A stretch of DNA of 64,000 nucleotides from Ditylenchus dipsaci (Eukaryota; Nematoda; Chromadorea; Rhabditida; Anguinidae), in the NCBI GenBank assembly GCA_004194705.1, contig SADC01000198.1, positions 62,001-126,000 on the forward strand, written 5' to 3'. Position numbers and translations under genes: made by a program. Under the pieces are notes generated by a model. The model was not told the origin of the DNA. It did no database searches and worked only from the letters and a program-made list of their open reading frames with translations. This document shows, one piece after another, positions 23,838-35,247 of the stretch (position 1 is the stretch's first letter; every line of letters begins with the position of its first letter).

Positions 23838-24132
23838 TTCCGTATTTCCTCTAATAGAGCCACCCCCTCCCCCTAAATTTGAAAAACGTGTTTGTGGCGT
23901 TGTGTTTTTGACCCACTTTTCGATAAATTTCTCAAACATATAAGCACTTTTTTGTAGCTCATCTCACTGACTAGAAAAGGAATGATAATTTTTCTGGGAT
24001 CAGTCTTCAAGAAGTGGGTCAAAAACACAATGCCAAGAACACGATTTTGAATCAAAAGGTGGATTCGGGATCTCAAAAAAAGAACACGATTTTGAATCAA
24101 AAGACGGTGGCTCTATTAGAGGGAATACGTTA
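23838..24132. mobile_element. TACCGTA-type MITE (GAGCCACC subtype)
   Basis: Ends CCGTATTTCCTCTAATAGAG and CTCTATTAGAGGGAATACG are inverted. The inner arms share GTGTTTTTGACCCACTT. The word AACACGATTTTGAATCAAAA is repeated twice near the right side. Confidence 0.65.
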
Positions 24133-24267
24133 GCTAATATCCATATCTTTTTTAATATCGTTTTGATAAAAGAAGAAAGGGCTGTATTTGAGTAAACAAT
24201 ATGTGTTTTTGGAAAATAAGACAATTTAAATGTTCACCCTGTAAAAGTTAAAGACATTAGCAGTGAA

Positions 24268-24456
24268 TACAGTCTACTCTCGATAAACTGGCACCCCTGG
24301 GACCAGTCTGGGGTGCCAGTTTATCGGGGTGCCAGTTTATTGGGATGTTACTTTGCCTAGTTTCTTTGTCGGCCAGCCAAATAAGGCTTTTTCAATGTGC
24401 CAGTTTATCGAGGGTGCCAGTTTATTGGAGTGCCAGTTTAACGAGAGTCGACTGTA
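24268..24456. mobile_element. ACAGTC..GACTGT MITE inside a P450 B exon, with visible empty site
   Basis: Copy A reads CAGTGAATAGGAAGAG. Copy B reads CAGTGAATA, then the element, then TAGGAAGAG. Insertion into TA with its duplication is therefore seen directly. The unit TGCCAGTTTATCG occurs about six times. An almost identical element lies inverted at 35497-35686. Confidence 0.85.
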
Positions 24457-25281
24457 GGAAGAGTTGAATTTTAGCCAAAGACTCTCCTATGCATTGCCTT
24501 TTGCCGATTGAGAATGGTACAGCTCTTCACACTTCTTAAGCTGACCATCTTCAATGAAACACTCGGGGATAAATTCATGTGGTTTTGGGAAAATCTAAAA
24601 TTTTCAGTGTTTTTACAAAAGAAAGCCCTGGACATACTTTTTCGTTATAAAGGACAGATGCAATAACAGGGACGATAAGAGTTCCTTCGGTTATTTTGTA
24701 ACCACCACATTCTATATCTTTTGTTGTTCGATGCAACAGGTTTATAGGAAAAAAATTAGCGAAACGCTGAGTCTCCTAGATAATAATAAAAATTAATTAA
24801 TTAAAAAAAAATTAGCATCATACATTTATAACTGCATTGGTATATGGCAATTTGGTCCTATGCGCGAGAGTTACCCTTCTCGTACCCCATTCATTATCGC
24901 CCATCACTCTATCTAACTCTAGCTGCATCTTTGCCTGAACTTCAGGGTAGACTATCATGTAGAGAACAAGAAATTTCAAGGTGGTTGATGTCGTTTCCTA
25001 CATTATTAGTTTAAATAAGAAGTTTTGAAGTTGCTAACCTGGCCGGCGAAAAACAACTCAAAACTTATTCCTCTCAAAGCTTGCATTCTAAAAGAGTTGC
25101 ATACAGGGTAGGTAACTCAAAATTTTGAAAAAGTACATTTCGCCAAAAAAGTACAATTGGGCCATTTTCTTAATAAAATGCCATTTTATCCAGTTTTATT
25201 TTATCCGAGGGTGTATCTTATATCGAGACTTGACTGTACATTTATAAAATATAGTTACGTACCCTGTTTACATAGTATTTG

Positions 25282-25644
25282 TTAAAGGACCATCGCTGTT
25301 GATGACAATGGCGATTTCGAGTTTTCAAATTCGCGGGGCAGCTTTTTTATTTCGAAAATGTTTCTTTAATTATTTTTTGTCCGCATTTAAAATTTGTTCA
25401 AAATGTGGAACCACGCACTAGTGGAGCCCAGGGTTGCTCTACAATGCCAGATGGGACGACTTCGCTCTATTCCAATGAGCCATAAGGTACTAGCCATTAC
25501 TCGATTCGCCTCGTCTAGTACATAAAATTTAAATTTTAGATGCAAATAAAAAACAATTCAAAAAACATTTTCCGTATTTTTGGCTGTTCCCAGCCAATTC
25601 AAAACACAAAATTGCCATTGTCATCAACGGCGATGGTCCTTTAA
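25282..25644. mobile_element. TTAA-flanked foldback in P450 B intron, with visible empty site
   Basis: Copy A has GTTAAGTTAAGTAGG at this place. Copy B has GTTAAAGGACCATCGC, then the element, then GCGATGGTCCTTTAAGTG. TTAA stands on both sides, as for piggyBac-type transposition. The arms share GTTGATGACAATGGC. No transposase is present. Confidence 0.75.
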
Positions 25645-27292
25645 GTGAAGTAGGTTACTACTTACTTGAAGTAAGGTTCTTCTATCATATTCTTGTTAAG
25701 TGCTTTTCGATTTTCCATTTCATGCAAAAAGGCGTCAACAACACATGTATCGTCTTCTTGGTAAGAGCTAACTTCTGCTTCTAAAACAACATTCGTGGTA
25801 TTAATTTGTAAAATTATCGCTCACCTTTTTTTCGCCTTTCTATTGATGTTTTGATTTGATTATCAAAATATCGGTAAAGATGGGAGATTCCAAGTTCAAG
25901 TTGTTTGAAGTAATAGGAAAAGACTGGGAAGTGCCTAAGCCAGGGCATGGCAAACAATAAGCTTGCGACTGGATGAATCATCATGTGCACCTGTGCCTTC
26001 ATTATTCTTTTCAATTTATACATCTCTTTGAGTGTATCCTAAAAAATTACTTGAGTAATGCAAAAGTTATAAATTTTTAAAAGTATACACCGATAAAGCG
26101 ATAGCCGAAAACAAGCTGGTTGATTACAGAACCAACAGCAACATCGATAAGTGAGGACAGATCAAGCACACATTTAGACTCATTCATTTGGTACAGATTA
26201 TGTTCTATGGTTTCGATGACAGTATTTATTTCTAGCATTATCTAAATAGTAGGCTTTATTCTTTGAAGATTTTTCATTGCCTTGTCCCTGTTTTTCTCAA
26301 TTCTTCGTCTCTTATTTAGCCTCACAATAAAAAAATATTTAAAAGACAGTTGCCGTCTACGGCCACGAGTATTTTTTACTTCGAAAATCTTTTTTGAATT
26401 ATTGTTGAGGATTAAAAATGATTTTTCATTTTTTTGGTTTCTCCTTGGTTTTTTTTAGTTTCTCCTTGGAGCTCTGCTATTTTTCGATGGTAATATTTTT
26501 TCAAAAAACATTTTCAGGGAAAAAAGCTGTCTTCCGCCAATTCGAAATACTAAATACTCGTGGCTGTAGAAGGTAACGGTCCTTCAAGCACATATTTTAA
26601 AAATTTTTAATCATTTATTCAGTAAAAACTGGTTGTTAATAAAACGCTGTGTGGATTGAAAAGTTTTCATCAAAATCGACAAGAAATCAACATGGAGACC
26701 AAGGCAATAAAGTGTTCAGCTCGTATAGTGGAATAGAATATTATATTAACATATTGTAAGTGTGAAGCCCTTTTTAACAACCTTGCTTTCCATCACATTT
26801 CTACCCATCCCCAAATTTCGCAATACTTTCATAGAGAAACGTCTTAGTTGTGACCATATTTCTCCTTGGCTTCTGACTACTCCGTAGCTGCCTCTGCTTT
26901 CTATAAAAAACTTGTGTAAAAACCGCTGAGTTTACTGTCTTGGTTTTTCTATAACAAGAATTTGTTAAAACTATTTACCACACATTTTGAAATCATTAAA
27001 AAGTCGGTCTATTACATACAAGACAAAGCTCGAAACGCAGCTTTAACTGACTCGAACATTTTGTCGAAGAAGTCTCTGCCGGCATATGAATCTCCATCAT
27101 TTATGAAAGTCTCTTTTATGATGTCGAAGTCAGTGACTGCCACGATTGGGTCTTCCGCTATCCAATATGTAAACACAGGTCCATACTGCTTGCTCCATTG
27201 TGAAAAAGCTTCACAGCCTGGAGCAAGACGATAAAGAGTCAGACCATTGCCTAATAAAGGCAGTGGTGCGGGACCTATAAACTGAACCTAGA

Positions 27293-28478
27293 TACCGTAT
27301 TTCCTCTAATAGAAGCCCCCTTCCTGTTATAAGACCCCCCCCCCTCTAATATAAGCCCCATCTGGAGGTCATCCAAAATATAAAAGCCGCCCCCCCTCTG
27401 ATATATCCTAAAAATATAAGCCCCTTTTTTATATAAACCACAGAATCAATTTTTTTCGATAAATAGGTGTTGCTAAACGTGGTACAAGATATAAAGAATG
27501 TCTTTATGTATTTGCCAAGCGCATCTTTCGAAGTGGATCGCTGAAATACTTGTGAATGAGTGAATTTCAAAGCAAAAACTACATCGAGTACTATTTTAGC
27601 GGGTATTTTGTTGGTTTAAAACATTGCTTTATGCAGTAATCATCGGCAGAATATCAGCAACAAACGATACGAAGTGATGTCGGTTTACGTTTGAGGAACA
27701 AGAAAATAAGTCGGCAGCATAGGTCAGATAAAAAGAAGACATAACGATATTTCGCAGAAAATTATCTTGATTTCGGAGCAAATTTTTGTCTCGCTTATTT
27801 CTTTTTGATTTTTTACCTTTTTTCGAAAAGTACAGGGTGAGTCGAGAAATTCGAACACTTTTAATAGGCCATAACTTTTTGTCTAGGACAAATTTTGAAA
27901 TTCTGTGAACGCAGAACGACTCAATTTTTATAGGAATTTGTTTGATGTATAATGTGAAAAACACAATTTTTGCTTGACCCCCTTGATCCCCCATGTGGTT
28001 TGGCCTTGGCCATCCAGAGGTTATTCTCAGACATTCTGCAAAGTTATTACTCTGAATGACACTTTAGCTACACAATGGTGTTAATACTTTCGGAAAAAGT
28101 ATATGTAAACTAATAGAAAAGTTGAAACAAAATTTGCTGAAAAATTAAGATAATTTGCTGCGAAATTCCAATACGCCCAAAATAAATTTAGCTAGAACGC
28201 CTCCGAGAGAAACATTGGGTAAACTGTGAATATAGGATCAGTGCTTTTGATGTTAAAAGGCTATTTCAACAATGTTATGTGGAAAATTAGAAGCGATCAG
28301 AGGATATGGCGTAAAAAAATTATGACTCAAAAATTTTTCCGCGCCTTCGGCGCGGCGAGTTCAAAAAATCAAAGCCCCTCCCCCTCTAATACAAGCTACC
28401 CCTCTAATATAAGCCCCCCCCCCTGGAGGGCATCCATAAAATCGAAGCCCCGGAGCTTCTATTAGAGGAAATACGGTA
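27293..28478. mobile_element. Composite TACCGTA element in P450 B intron 1
   Basis: Ends TACCGTATTTCCTCTAATAG and CTATTAGAGGAAATACGGTA bound 1.18 kb. Copy A has the empty site ATAGCTAGTTCATC, so a TA was duplicated. AAGCCCC-type units are repeated near both ends. The middle contains a fragment (27830-28010) related to the inner part of the 29011-30208 element. Confidence 0.75.
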
Positions 28479-28525
28479 GTTCATCAAGATCAAGACCAAG
28501 TTACCTGGTGGCAAGTTTCTCCGCT

Positions 28526-28770
28526 TACCGTAAATACTCTAATAAACGGAGACCCCTACAGTTAACGTTTTTCAAATTTGCGTTGCTTTTGTTACCCCAA
28601 TATTGATTATTTTTTCGAAACGGACGACCACTGATTTTGTAGAGTTTGTGAAGCTCTGCAAAATGAGTGGTCGTCCGTTGTGAAAAATAAAAATATTGGG
28701 GTTAAAAAAGCAACGAAAATTTGAAAAACTTCAACTGTAGGGGTCTCCGTTTATTAGAGTATTTACGGTA
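28526..28770. mobile_element. TACCGTA MITE inside P450 B exon 1
   Basis: Copy A reads CCGCTTATATACAAAA across this site, and copy B has the element flanked by TA. Its interior matches 686-931. It separates the codons for the membrane anchor from those for the proline hinge. Confidence 0.8.
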
Positions 28771-29010
28771 TATACAAAATTATAGAAAATTAGTAAAGTG
28801 ATTAAAAGAATAAACACAAAAAGAAACATTTCAGAAAACCACAATAAATATTTTTATGAAATTAATGTTGTCAAAGTGGGCTGTTTATGGCGTGCGGCAA
28901 TTACTGGTTGATCAACTTTTTTATTAGTTCTCACACTTAATTTATTGTTTTTATTGATTCCTATCACTTTTTCTCTACATCATCTTTCTTTCATAATAAA
29001 AAAAGTTATG

Positions 29011-30208
29011 ACCAGTGTTGTTCCAGCGCCGGGATCGGCGCCGGCACCAGCGCCGGCGCCGACCCTTCTTAGAAAAAAGCCCAGCGCCAGCGCCGAGCAC
29101 CTCCTTAAAAAATTTTGGCTCCGGCGCCAGCGCCGACGCCGACCTCTTTTAAAAAAATGCCCCAGCGCCGGCGCCAGCGCCGGCGCTCATGGCAGCGCCG
29201 ACGCCGGCGCCGGCTCAATAATTTTGTTTTTGCTGTTGATTTCATGAAAAATTCCTACTTTTTTAACAGTAGGTTTTTTACAGTGAGAATGATAATAATT
29301 ATTTGTTATCATATCGATTACCAGCATACCGTTTATATTTCCTCTATTAATTCCTCATGCTGAGTGAATATTGAAATACAGGGTGCTTTAAAAAATTCGC
29401 AGAATTTGAGATGGTTATAACTTTTTTCTAGAACGAATTTCTGTTTTCACTAATCGTTTTCTCTTGACGGGCAATTTCGTTAAGTGTATAATGTCAAAAG
29501 TATGATTTTCGCTTGATCCCCTGTTGTTTCGGATTTTAGCCTTCTAGGGGCCACCCACAGACCAGGACCAGAACCACAGAGGAACCGAGCGAAAATCGTA
29601 TTTTCGACATTATACACCAAATGAATTGCCCGTCAAGAGAAAATGATTGGCAAAAGCAGAAATTAGAAATTCGGTCTAGAAAACAAGTTAGAGCCTTTTC
29701 AAAACCTGCGGATTTCTTAAAACACCCTGTATTTTCCCTATGCTGAGAAATCAGTCCATATGAGGTGGAGTTATTAAAGAGTGGGGAGCTCATGAAAGGA
29801 ATGAGGTAATCGATATTAGTTTTGTGAAAAAAAAGTTGTGTAAATTACTTCTTCAAGAATAGCATATGATACCCTGCTCATGTTAAAAAAGGTGATAAAA
29901 TAAAAGATCAAGGACAATGAATAAAAGATTAAAATATTAAAGAAATGAAAGAAATTGCAGCACAAAAGTTCAGATAACTTACTTTAAAATAAAGAATATT
30001 TTTTTTCTCAATATTAGCCTGTAAAATTTTAAAAACAGCGCCGGCGCTGTAGCGGTTCGAAAAACAGCGCCGGGGCAAGCGCCAAGACAAAAATTTTAGC
30101 TCCGGCGCCAGCGCCGACCAAAATTTTTCATTGGCCCCAGCGCCGGCGCCGAGCGCCAGCCCGGCGCTGCTTTTTCCCGGGGCAGCGCCGGCGCCGGAAC
30201 AACACTGG
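29011..30208. mobile_element. hAT-like element with GGCGCC-repeat ends
   Basis: It starts CAGTGTTGTTCCAGCGCCGG and ends GGCGCCGGAACAACACTG. The flanks are GTTATGAC and GGTATGAC, and copy A has GTTATGAC once. An 8-bp duplication and CAG..CTG ends fit hAT. Each end has about 200 bp of GC-rich GGCGCC/GGCGCTGG units in AT-rich DNA. The centre (about 29380-29760) is another hairpin with ends TACAGGGTGCTTTAAAAA / AACACCCTGTA. The alanine/proline-rich ORFs here are repeat artefacts. Confidence 0.75.
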
Positions 30209-31146
30209 GTATGACTTTTTACCGGTTTCAACTGTGATTGTTTCCGTTAGTCTAAATTTCTTGTCAAAAAACTGATAAGATTACAAACTAGCAAGCTAAC
30301 TTAGCTTTGCTAACCATTTACCGTATTTCCTTTAATATAGACCCCATCTATATAAGCCCTCCTCAACTTCGAAGATCTGTATTTCAGCCAAAATCAATAT
30401 TTTGCAAATCTGTTAATTGCGTTTCCACTTGTTAGTTCTTGGTTGAGCACCCGAAAATCTCAAGATTGAACTCAAAATTTAACGATTTTCGGGGATCCGA
30501 TAAATAAAAGCCCGGGCTTCTACTAGAAAATGCAAGGTAAATAATTCTACATACCATCCAGCCCTGGTCGTTTCAAAAAAAAATGACATATTTTATTTTT
30601 GGTTTAAAAGTTCGTATCCATTCAATACATATTTTCACAAGTTCAGTTTTTTCTTTAAATATGCTCTATCTTCATCGAAGAAGTAAAGCTCATCTTTTCG
30701 CATACCGTTTTGATATCAGCATACAGATCAGAACTTCTAAAATAAATTAGAGTTTAGCAAACACTCAAAATCACTTCTATCTGCACCTAATAAATCTCTT
30801 TTCAGTATTTCGTTCAATTTTAGAAACTAATTTTTGTTTATACTTTTTGATATGTTTTAATTTATTTATCAGATGCAGATATTTATTCTGATTAGTACTT
30901 TTTAACTTACAAATATCTCTCTCCAAAACTAGCCAGACCTGTCACAATCAATTTTCCTGCGTTTTCTGGTCGTTTAGCCAGCTAAAACACATGTTCCGTG
31001 ACTTTTTCTGTGGCAATCGTAATTTTTATTTCAGATTATTTACCTCAACAGCTGCACAAACATTAGCACCAGAAGAAATACCTCCGAGGATTCCTTCTTC
31101 TTCAGCTAACCTATAAATTTTTTACCGCATTTTTTTGTTCAAAAGT

Positions 31147-31690
31147 GATATTCAAGTATTACCCCTACCGGAGTTTACCCTCGCCAAATAAATTTTTTTG
31201 AACTTCTTCAAAAGACCATTTTGACCAGTTTCAAGCATTTCCTACCCGTTAAACACGATAAAAAGGTGTTTTCACCTGTCCATTTTCAGAAAAAAGTTTT
31301 TGAGCGTAATTGATTATTTTAAAGGTATTCTACCCTGTTTTGGTCACTGGAGCAAGGCAAAAAGAGACTCTACATGCATATTATGAACGAGAGTCTTAGA
31401 CACAAATCACTCGAAAGTGACTCTGGATGCATTAAAAAAAGCATGCATACTAGAGTTTCGAAATGCGGTAGGCTCTGGTTAACAAAACTATGCTCAAAGC
31501 TTAACTTTTTTGACGTACAAGAATACCTTAAAAATAGTAATTTACCCTAAAAAAATTTCCGAAAATTGACATTTTATGACGAAAAGTAGGTGAAAACAAC
31601 TTTTTTTATTGTGTTTAACGTGTAGGAAAAGCTTTTAAATGGTTGAAATAGTCTTTTGAAGAAGTTCAAAAAAATTCATTTGGGGAGGGT
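31147..31690. mobile_element. ACCGGAGTTTACCC foldback, full-length form
   Basis: The arms begin ACCGGAGTTTACCCTCGCC and end TTTACTCCGATAGCG. The core carries ACAAATCACTCGAAAGTGAC and GACTCTGGATGCAT, the same words as the GGTAAGTG/GCAT repeat. The copy A version (13498-13790) lacks this core. Confidence 0.6.
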
Positions 31691-32416
31691 TTACTCCGAT
31701 AGCGCCATGTATTACAAACCTCTTGGCCATTTGAATAGCATCTTCCCCTTTTACTCTGAGTACTTCTTCATAATTGCCATCTTTCAAGAAAGGAACAAAA
31801 AAGCCCGCCCAAGGCCTTAAACAATTCTTTAAACATGTTTATGAACAAAATTAGCAGTTACCAGCAATCTTGTGACTGCCTGCTGGATGCCCATTTAGCA
31901 CGGATGACTCATACGGCTCCACCGCAAACATTTTTACCTCCGGCTTTTTTTCTTTCAAGTATTTGCCAATACCTGTCAGAGTTCCACCCGTGCCAACTCC
32001 GAACACACATATATCAACAGCACCTTTAGTTTGTTTCCATATTTCAGGACCTGTGTTCTCGTAATGGGCTTCGATATTGGCTGGGTTCTCGAACTAAACA
32101 ATTTTATCATAGATAAGCAGGTTGGAAAACTAAGAGCGAAAATAAACCTGGTTAAGAATGTAGGAATTGGGAATAAGAGCTTGAATTTCAAGAGCTCTGT
32201 CTGCCACCCCTTTAAAGCCTAAGGCGGGATCTGTAAGAAATACTTCGGCTCCATAGGCTTTGAGTAAAACTCGCTAAATATATAACTTCACAACTAGTTA
32301 AATTTCGGAAATCCAAATCTCAAAGCCAATTAATGAATAAAGTGCAAGAAGTATTTTTGATAAAAAAAAAGTACGAAGTTTTGATTGGAAATTAAGTACC
32401 CTCAATTATCTGAAAA

Positions 32417-33495
32417 AAGAGGCTATGGGAAACTTGCCAAAAACGAAATTTGCCAAACGTATGTTTTGCCAAAACGAAATTTGCCAAAACGAAATTTGCC
32501 AAAACGAAATTTGCCAAATCGAAATGCGCCAAAACGAAATATGCCAATACGAAATTTGCCGAAACGAAATTTGGCCAACGAACCAACAGGGGGACCAAGG
32601 CAGTTTTTACGTTTTTTTCAAAATTTTCGAAATTGTGTCCTAACTGTCCTAACCACCTAAAACCACCCAAACCAGCGAAAACCATCCAAAACCACCCAAA
32701 AACCACCCAAATTACACCAAACCACCCAGAACACCAAAATCACCAGAAACCATTCAAAACTTCACCAAACAAAAATTTAAATTTATAAATTTAATTTAAA
32801 TTTTCAGTCTGAACCAACCAAACCAAGTGGTCGTCCACTTGGATCGAAATTTTTTTTACGTTTTTGGTTTCCAAAACCTATTTTCTGGACTAATTCGTGC
32901 ACGCTGAACATGGTTTGACAGTGGTAAAATCACGTTTTATGAAGAAATTTTTGAGTTTCGGGGCATAATTGATTTTGGTAAAATCAATTATTTGCCAAAA
33001 CTCAAAAAATAACTGAGAAAACGGCATTTTGGCACTGTCAAACCATGTTAACCGTGCACGAATTAGTCTAGAAAACTGGTTTTAGAAGCCAAAAACGTAA
33101 AAAAAAATTCGATCCAAGTGGACGACCACTTGGTTTGGTTGGTTCAGACTAAAAATTCAAATTCCCGCAAAATTTTTGTTTAGTGTAGTTTTGGATGGTT
33201 TCGGGTGGTTTGGGGTGTTTTGAGTTGTTTAGTGTGATTTTGTGTGGTTTTTGCTGTTTTAGGAGGTTTTTGGTTGTTTGGGGTGGTTTTAGGTGGTTAG
33301 GACACAGTTTCGAAAATTTCGAAAAAAACGTAAAAACGGCCTTGGTCCCCCTGTTGGTTCGTTGGCCAAATTTCGTTTCGGCAAATTTCGTTTTGGCAAA
33401 TTTCGTTTTGGCAAATTTCGTATTTGGCAAATTTCGTTTTTGGCAAAACATACGTTTGGCAAATTTCGTTTTGCAAGTTTCCCCCAGCCAAAAAA
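32417..33495. mobile_element. Foldback with CGAAATTTGCCAAAA tandem arms, copy B only
   Basis: Copy A reads CTGAAAAAGATACTTAATTG across the site. Here GGCTATGGGAAACTTGCC opens the element and GCAAGTTTCCCCCAGCC closes it, with AAAAAAGA on both sides (an 8-bp duplication). Each arm has about ten copies of the 15-bp unit CGAAATTTGCCAAAA. Inside comes CAACAGGGGGACCAAGGC, then ACCACCCAAA-rich stretches, then an AAGTGGTCGTCCACTTGG hairpin (32810-33145) shared with 39590-40650. Confidence 0.75.
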
Positions 33496-34844
33496 GATAC
33501 TTAATTGTCGATATTTAATACGCCACAAAAGGAAAGTTAATACCATAGAGGCAATAGGGGGTACATATTTTGTGCGGGCAAATCGACTGCGCCCTCTTGT
33601 CACGGGCATTTTGTCTGCGAAATTTCGTCGCGGGCATTTATACTGGTGAACTTCACACTAAAAGGCTCAAAAGATCCAAAACAGGCCATTAAGGAGATAA
33701 TGTCGTATTGTCCCCGGTTTCGGAGCCAAATTACACGGCCAAAATGCTCAGGACTGATTGGCATAGCTGAAATGCCCAAGTCACAATCGCACAACCTCTA
33801 TAGTGAAAAGTTTTATTTCTGGGCATGTTATATGACCGAAAGTTTGAGTCAAATTGTTACTAGGTTATAAAAGTTTCATCGAAAGAATTTTTTTAAACAA
33901 ATTCGAAAAAAGTCTTTTTAAGGTGGTTCCTCATAAATGCATATATCAGGATTGTTTGAAAGACCTGATTAAATATTAAATATTTTTGTTTAACTTTTTA
34001 AACACCCACCCTCTCAATACTCATAGAAGAAGGCATGGTAAGTATTAGTTTGTAGCCTTTAGCAGCGCACACAAAAGCCAGGGCGATTCCAGTGTTACCA
34101 GATGTGTACTCTATCAAAGTTGTTTCTCCTGGCTTTATCAAACCAGCCCTTTCCGCATTTTCCACCATTTTATAGCCAATTCTGTCTTTGACACTACATG
34201 CTGGATTCAAATACTCAATCTTGCAAGCAATTTTGCATGGCAAGCCAGCACAGATCTTGTGAATGTAGACCAATGGAGTGTTGCCTACTATTTGGATAGG
34301 GCTGTCCAAAATATTGCAGCTAGGGTCAGGAAAAGTATCCATAGTGAGAATTCACAGATGTAATAACAAATCTTTCTGAATATTTATATACAAAAAGTGT
34401 ATAAGTAGGAAAAAATTTGAGTTAAAAAGAATTGTTTTGGTAAAAATCACGTAGACAATGCAAAAAAGAAATACAATTGTAGTTTTTCAGGTCTGGAAGA
34501 TCAAAAAGTAGAATTAAAATGACTGCTAAAAGTGCGTACTTTATGTTCATAGTTTATGTTTCAGAAGGCAGACAATTATAAATAGGCAATGGTGCACAAA
34601 TATATAAAATAACTAAAAGGTAGCTTTTTTAAGCACAAAGTAAATGTACACATTTTTCTTCAACGCTTCAACGCTCGAGCTGCACTATAAAGAAAATTTT
34701 TGTGATAATTCTGAATTTGGTAGCGAAAATCGAAAACTCGACGGATACGGCGGGTAACAAACCTATTAAAGGGCATGCCCACGCTATTACAAGTGGTGCC
34801 CAGGAATTTAATTTTAGACCTTGTTTTGTTAGAAACCAAATCAA

Positions 34845-35215
34845 TAGTCTTGATCATTAGTCTTGATCGGAAGCCCCTGCGACCTCGAAGGGGCTTGGTT
34901 GCTTGGGGTTGAGATGCGCACACCCACATACTTTAGACATGATTCCGAGCAAGACTATTGATCAAAAATGCATAAAGAGACTCTTTTTGCGCAGTTCCAG
35001 TTTCGAAAACGGGGTAGAATACCTTTATACAAGGTAATTTACCTTGGTCCCCAAGGCAAAAAGTCACCTTTTGGTCAATTTTTTTTTCAAAAAATTCATT
35101 TTTTGTCTGGAAAAAGTTAGGAAATAATTTTTTTTATCATTTTAAGCATATAAAAATTACTTAAGAGTCGTTTAAACATGATTTCTGAATAAGTGAAAAA
35201 TGCGCCTATTTCAAT
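34845..35215. repeat. GGTAAGTG/GCAT repeat fragment
   Basis: GGTTGAGATGCGCACACCCA, GACTCTTTTTGCGCAG and CCTTGGTCCCCAAGGC match parts of 16710-17423 with the order rearranged. It lies at the end of the duplicated segment. Confidence 0.5.
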
Positions 35216-35247
35216 GAAAGCTGAGATGATAAGCTCTACTTGCATTT

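Larger units (their letters stand above)
23330..28829 (-). pseudogene. Cytochrome P450, CYP33-like (copy B), broken
   Basis: This has the same exon series as copy A, from the start at 28829 to a stop at 23330-23332. The damage is clear. A 245-bp MITE splits exon 1 (28526-28770). A 189-bp MITE splits the exon just after the haem loop (24268-24456). One base is missing before the haem loop near 24524 (CTGTACC, where copy A has CTGATACC), which is not a homopolymer. The PxRF arginine codon is TGT (PECF). Conversely, copy B keeps the frame where copy A loses a C in the PERF region and in the last exon. No P450 could be made without splicing out both MITEs. Confidence 0.8.
30635..34342 (-). pseudogene. 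Cysteine synthase-like (copy B), probably disabled
   Basis: This has the same exons as copy A. The first exon is nearly unchanged (PLP lysine in SVKDRIG, loop TSGNTG). The exon broken in copy A is intact here ([17 protein letters not shown]). Other exons are broken instead: one base is missing near 31807 (GGGC, where copy A has GGAGC, not a homopolymer) in the LGAGFF exon, and one T is missing near 30679 in the last exon. Intron 1 carries a 1.1-kb foldback and another intron a full-length foldback. It may be a dying duplicate, though assembly errors could account for part of the damage. Confidence 0.65.
23105..34840. repeat. Segmental duplication copy B of 8490-15850
   Basis: Exons and introns of the P450 and cysteine synthase genes match copy A at very high identity in the same order and strand. 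Copy B is longer by several kilobases because of insertions at 23184-23335, 23667-24132, 24268-24456, 25282-25644, 27293-28478, 28526-28770, about 29011-30208 and 32417-33495. The shared flank ends near 34830, where TTTTGTTAGAAACCAAATC turns into a GGTAAGTG-repeat fragment. Confidence 0.85.

Noticed and set aside
28945..30231. Ala/Pro/Arg-rich ORFs
   Set aside because: They arise from GGCGCC repeats at the ends of an inserted element, not from a gene.
32440..32580. CRISPR-like array
   Set aside because: The regularly spaced units are contiguous tandem repeats without unique spacers, and the context is eukaryotic.
32385..33651. Lys/Asn-rich ORFs on both strands
   Set aside because: They are translations of the 15-bp CGAAATTTGCCAAAA tandem unit and its inverted copy inside a foldback. 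All frames stay open because the unit lacks stops.
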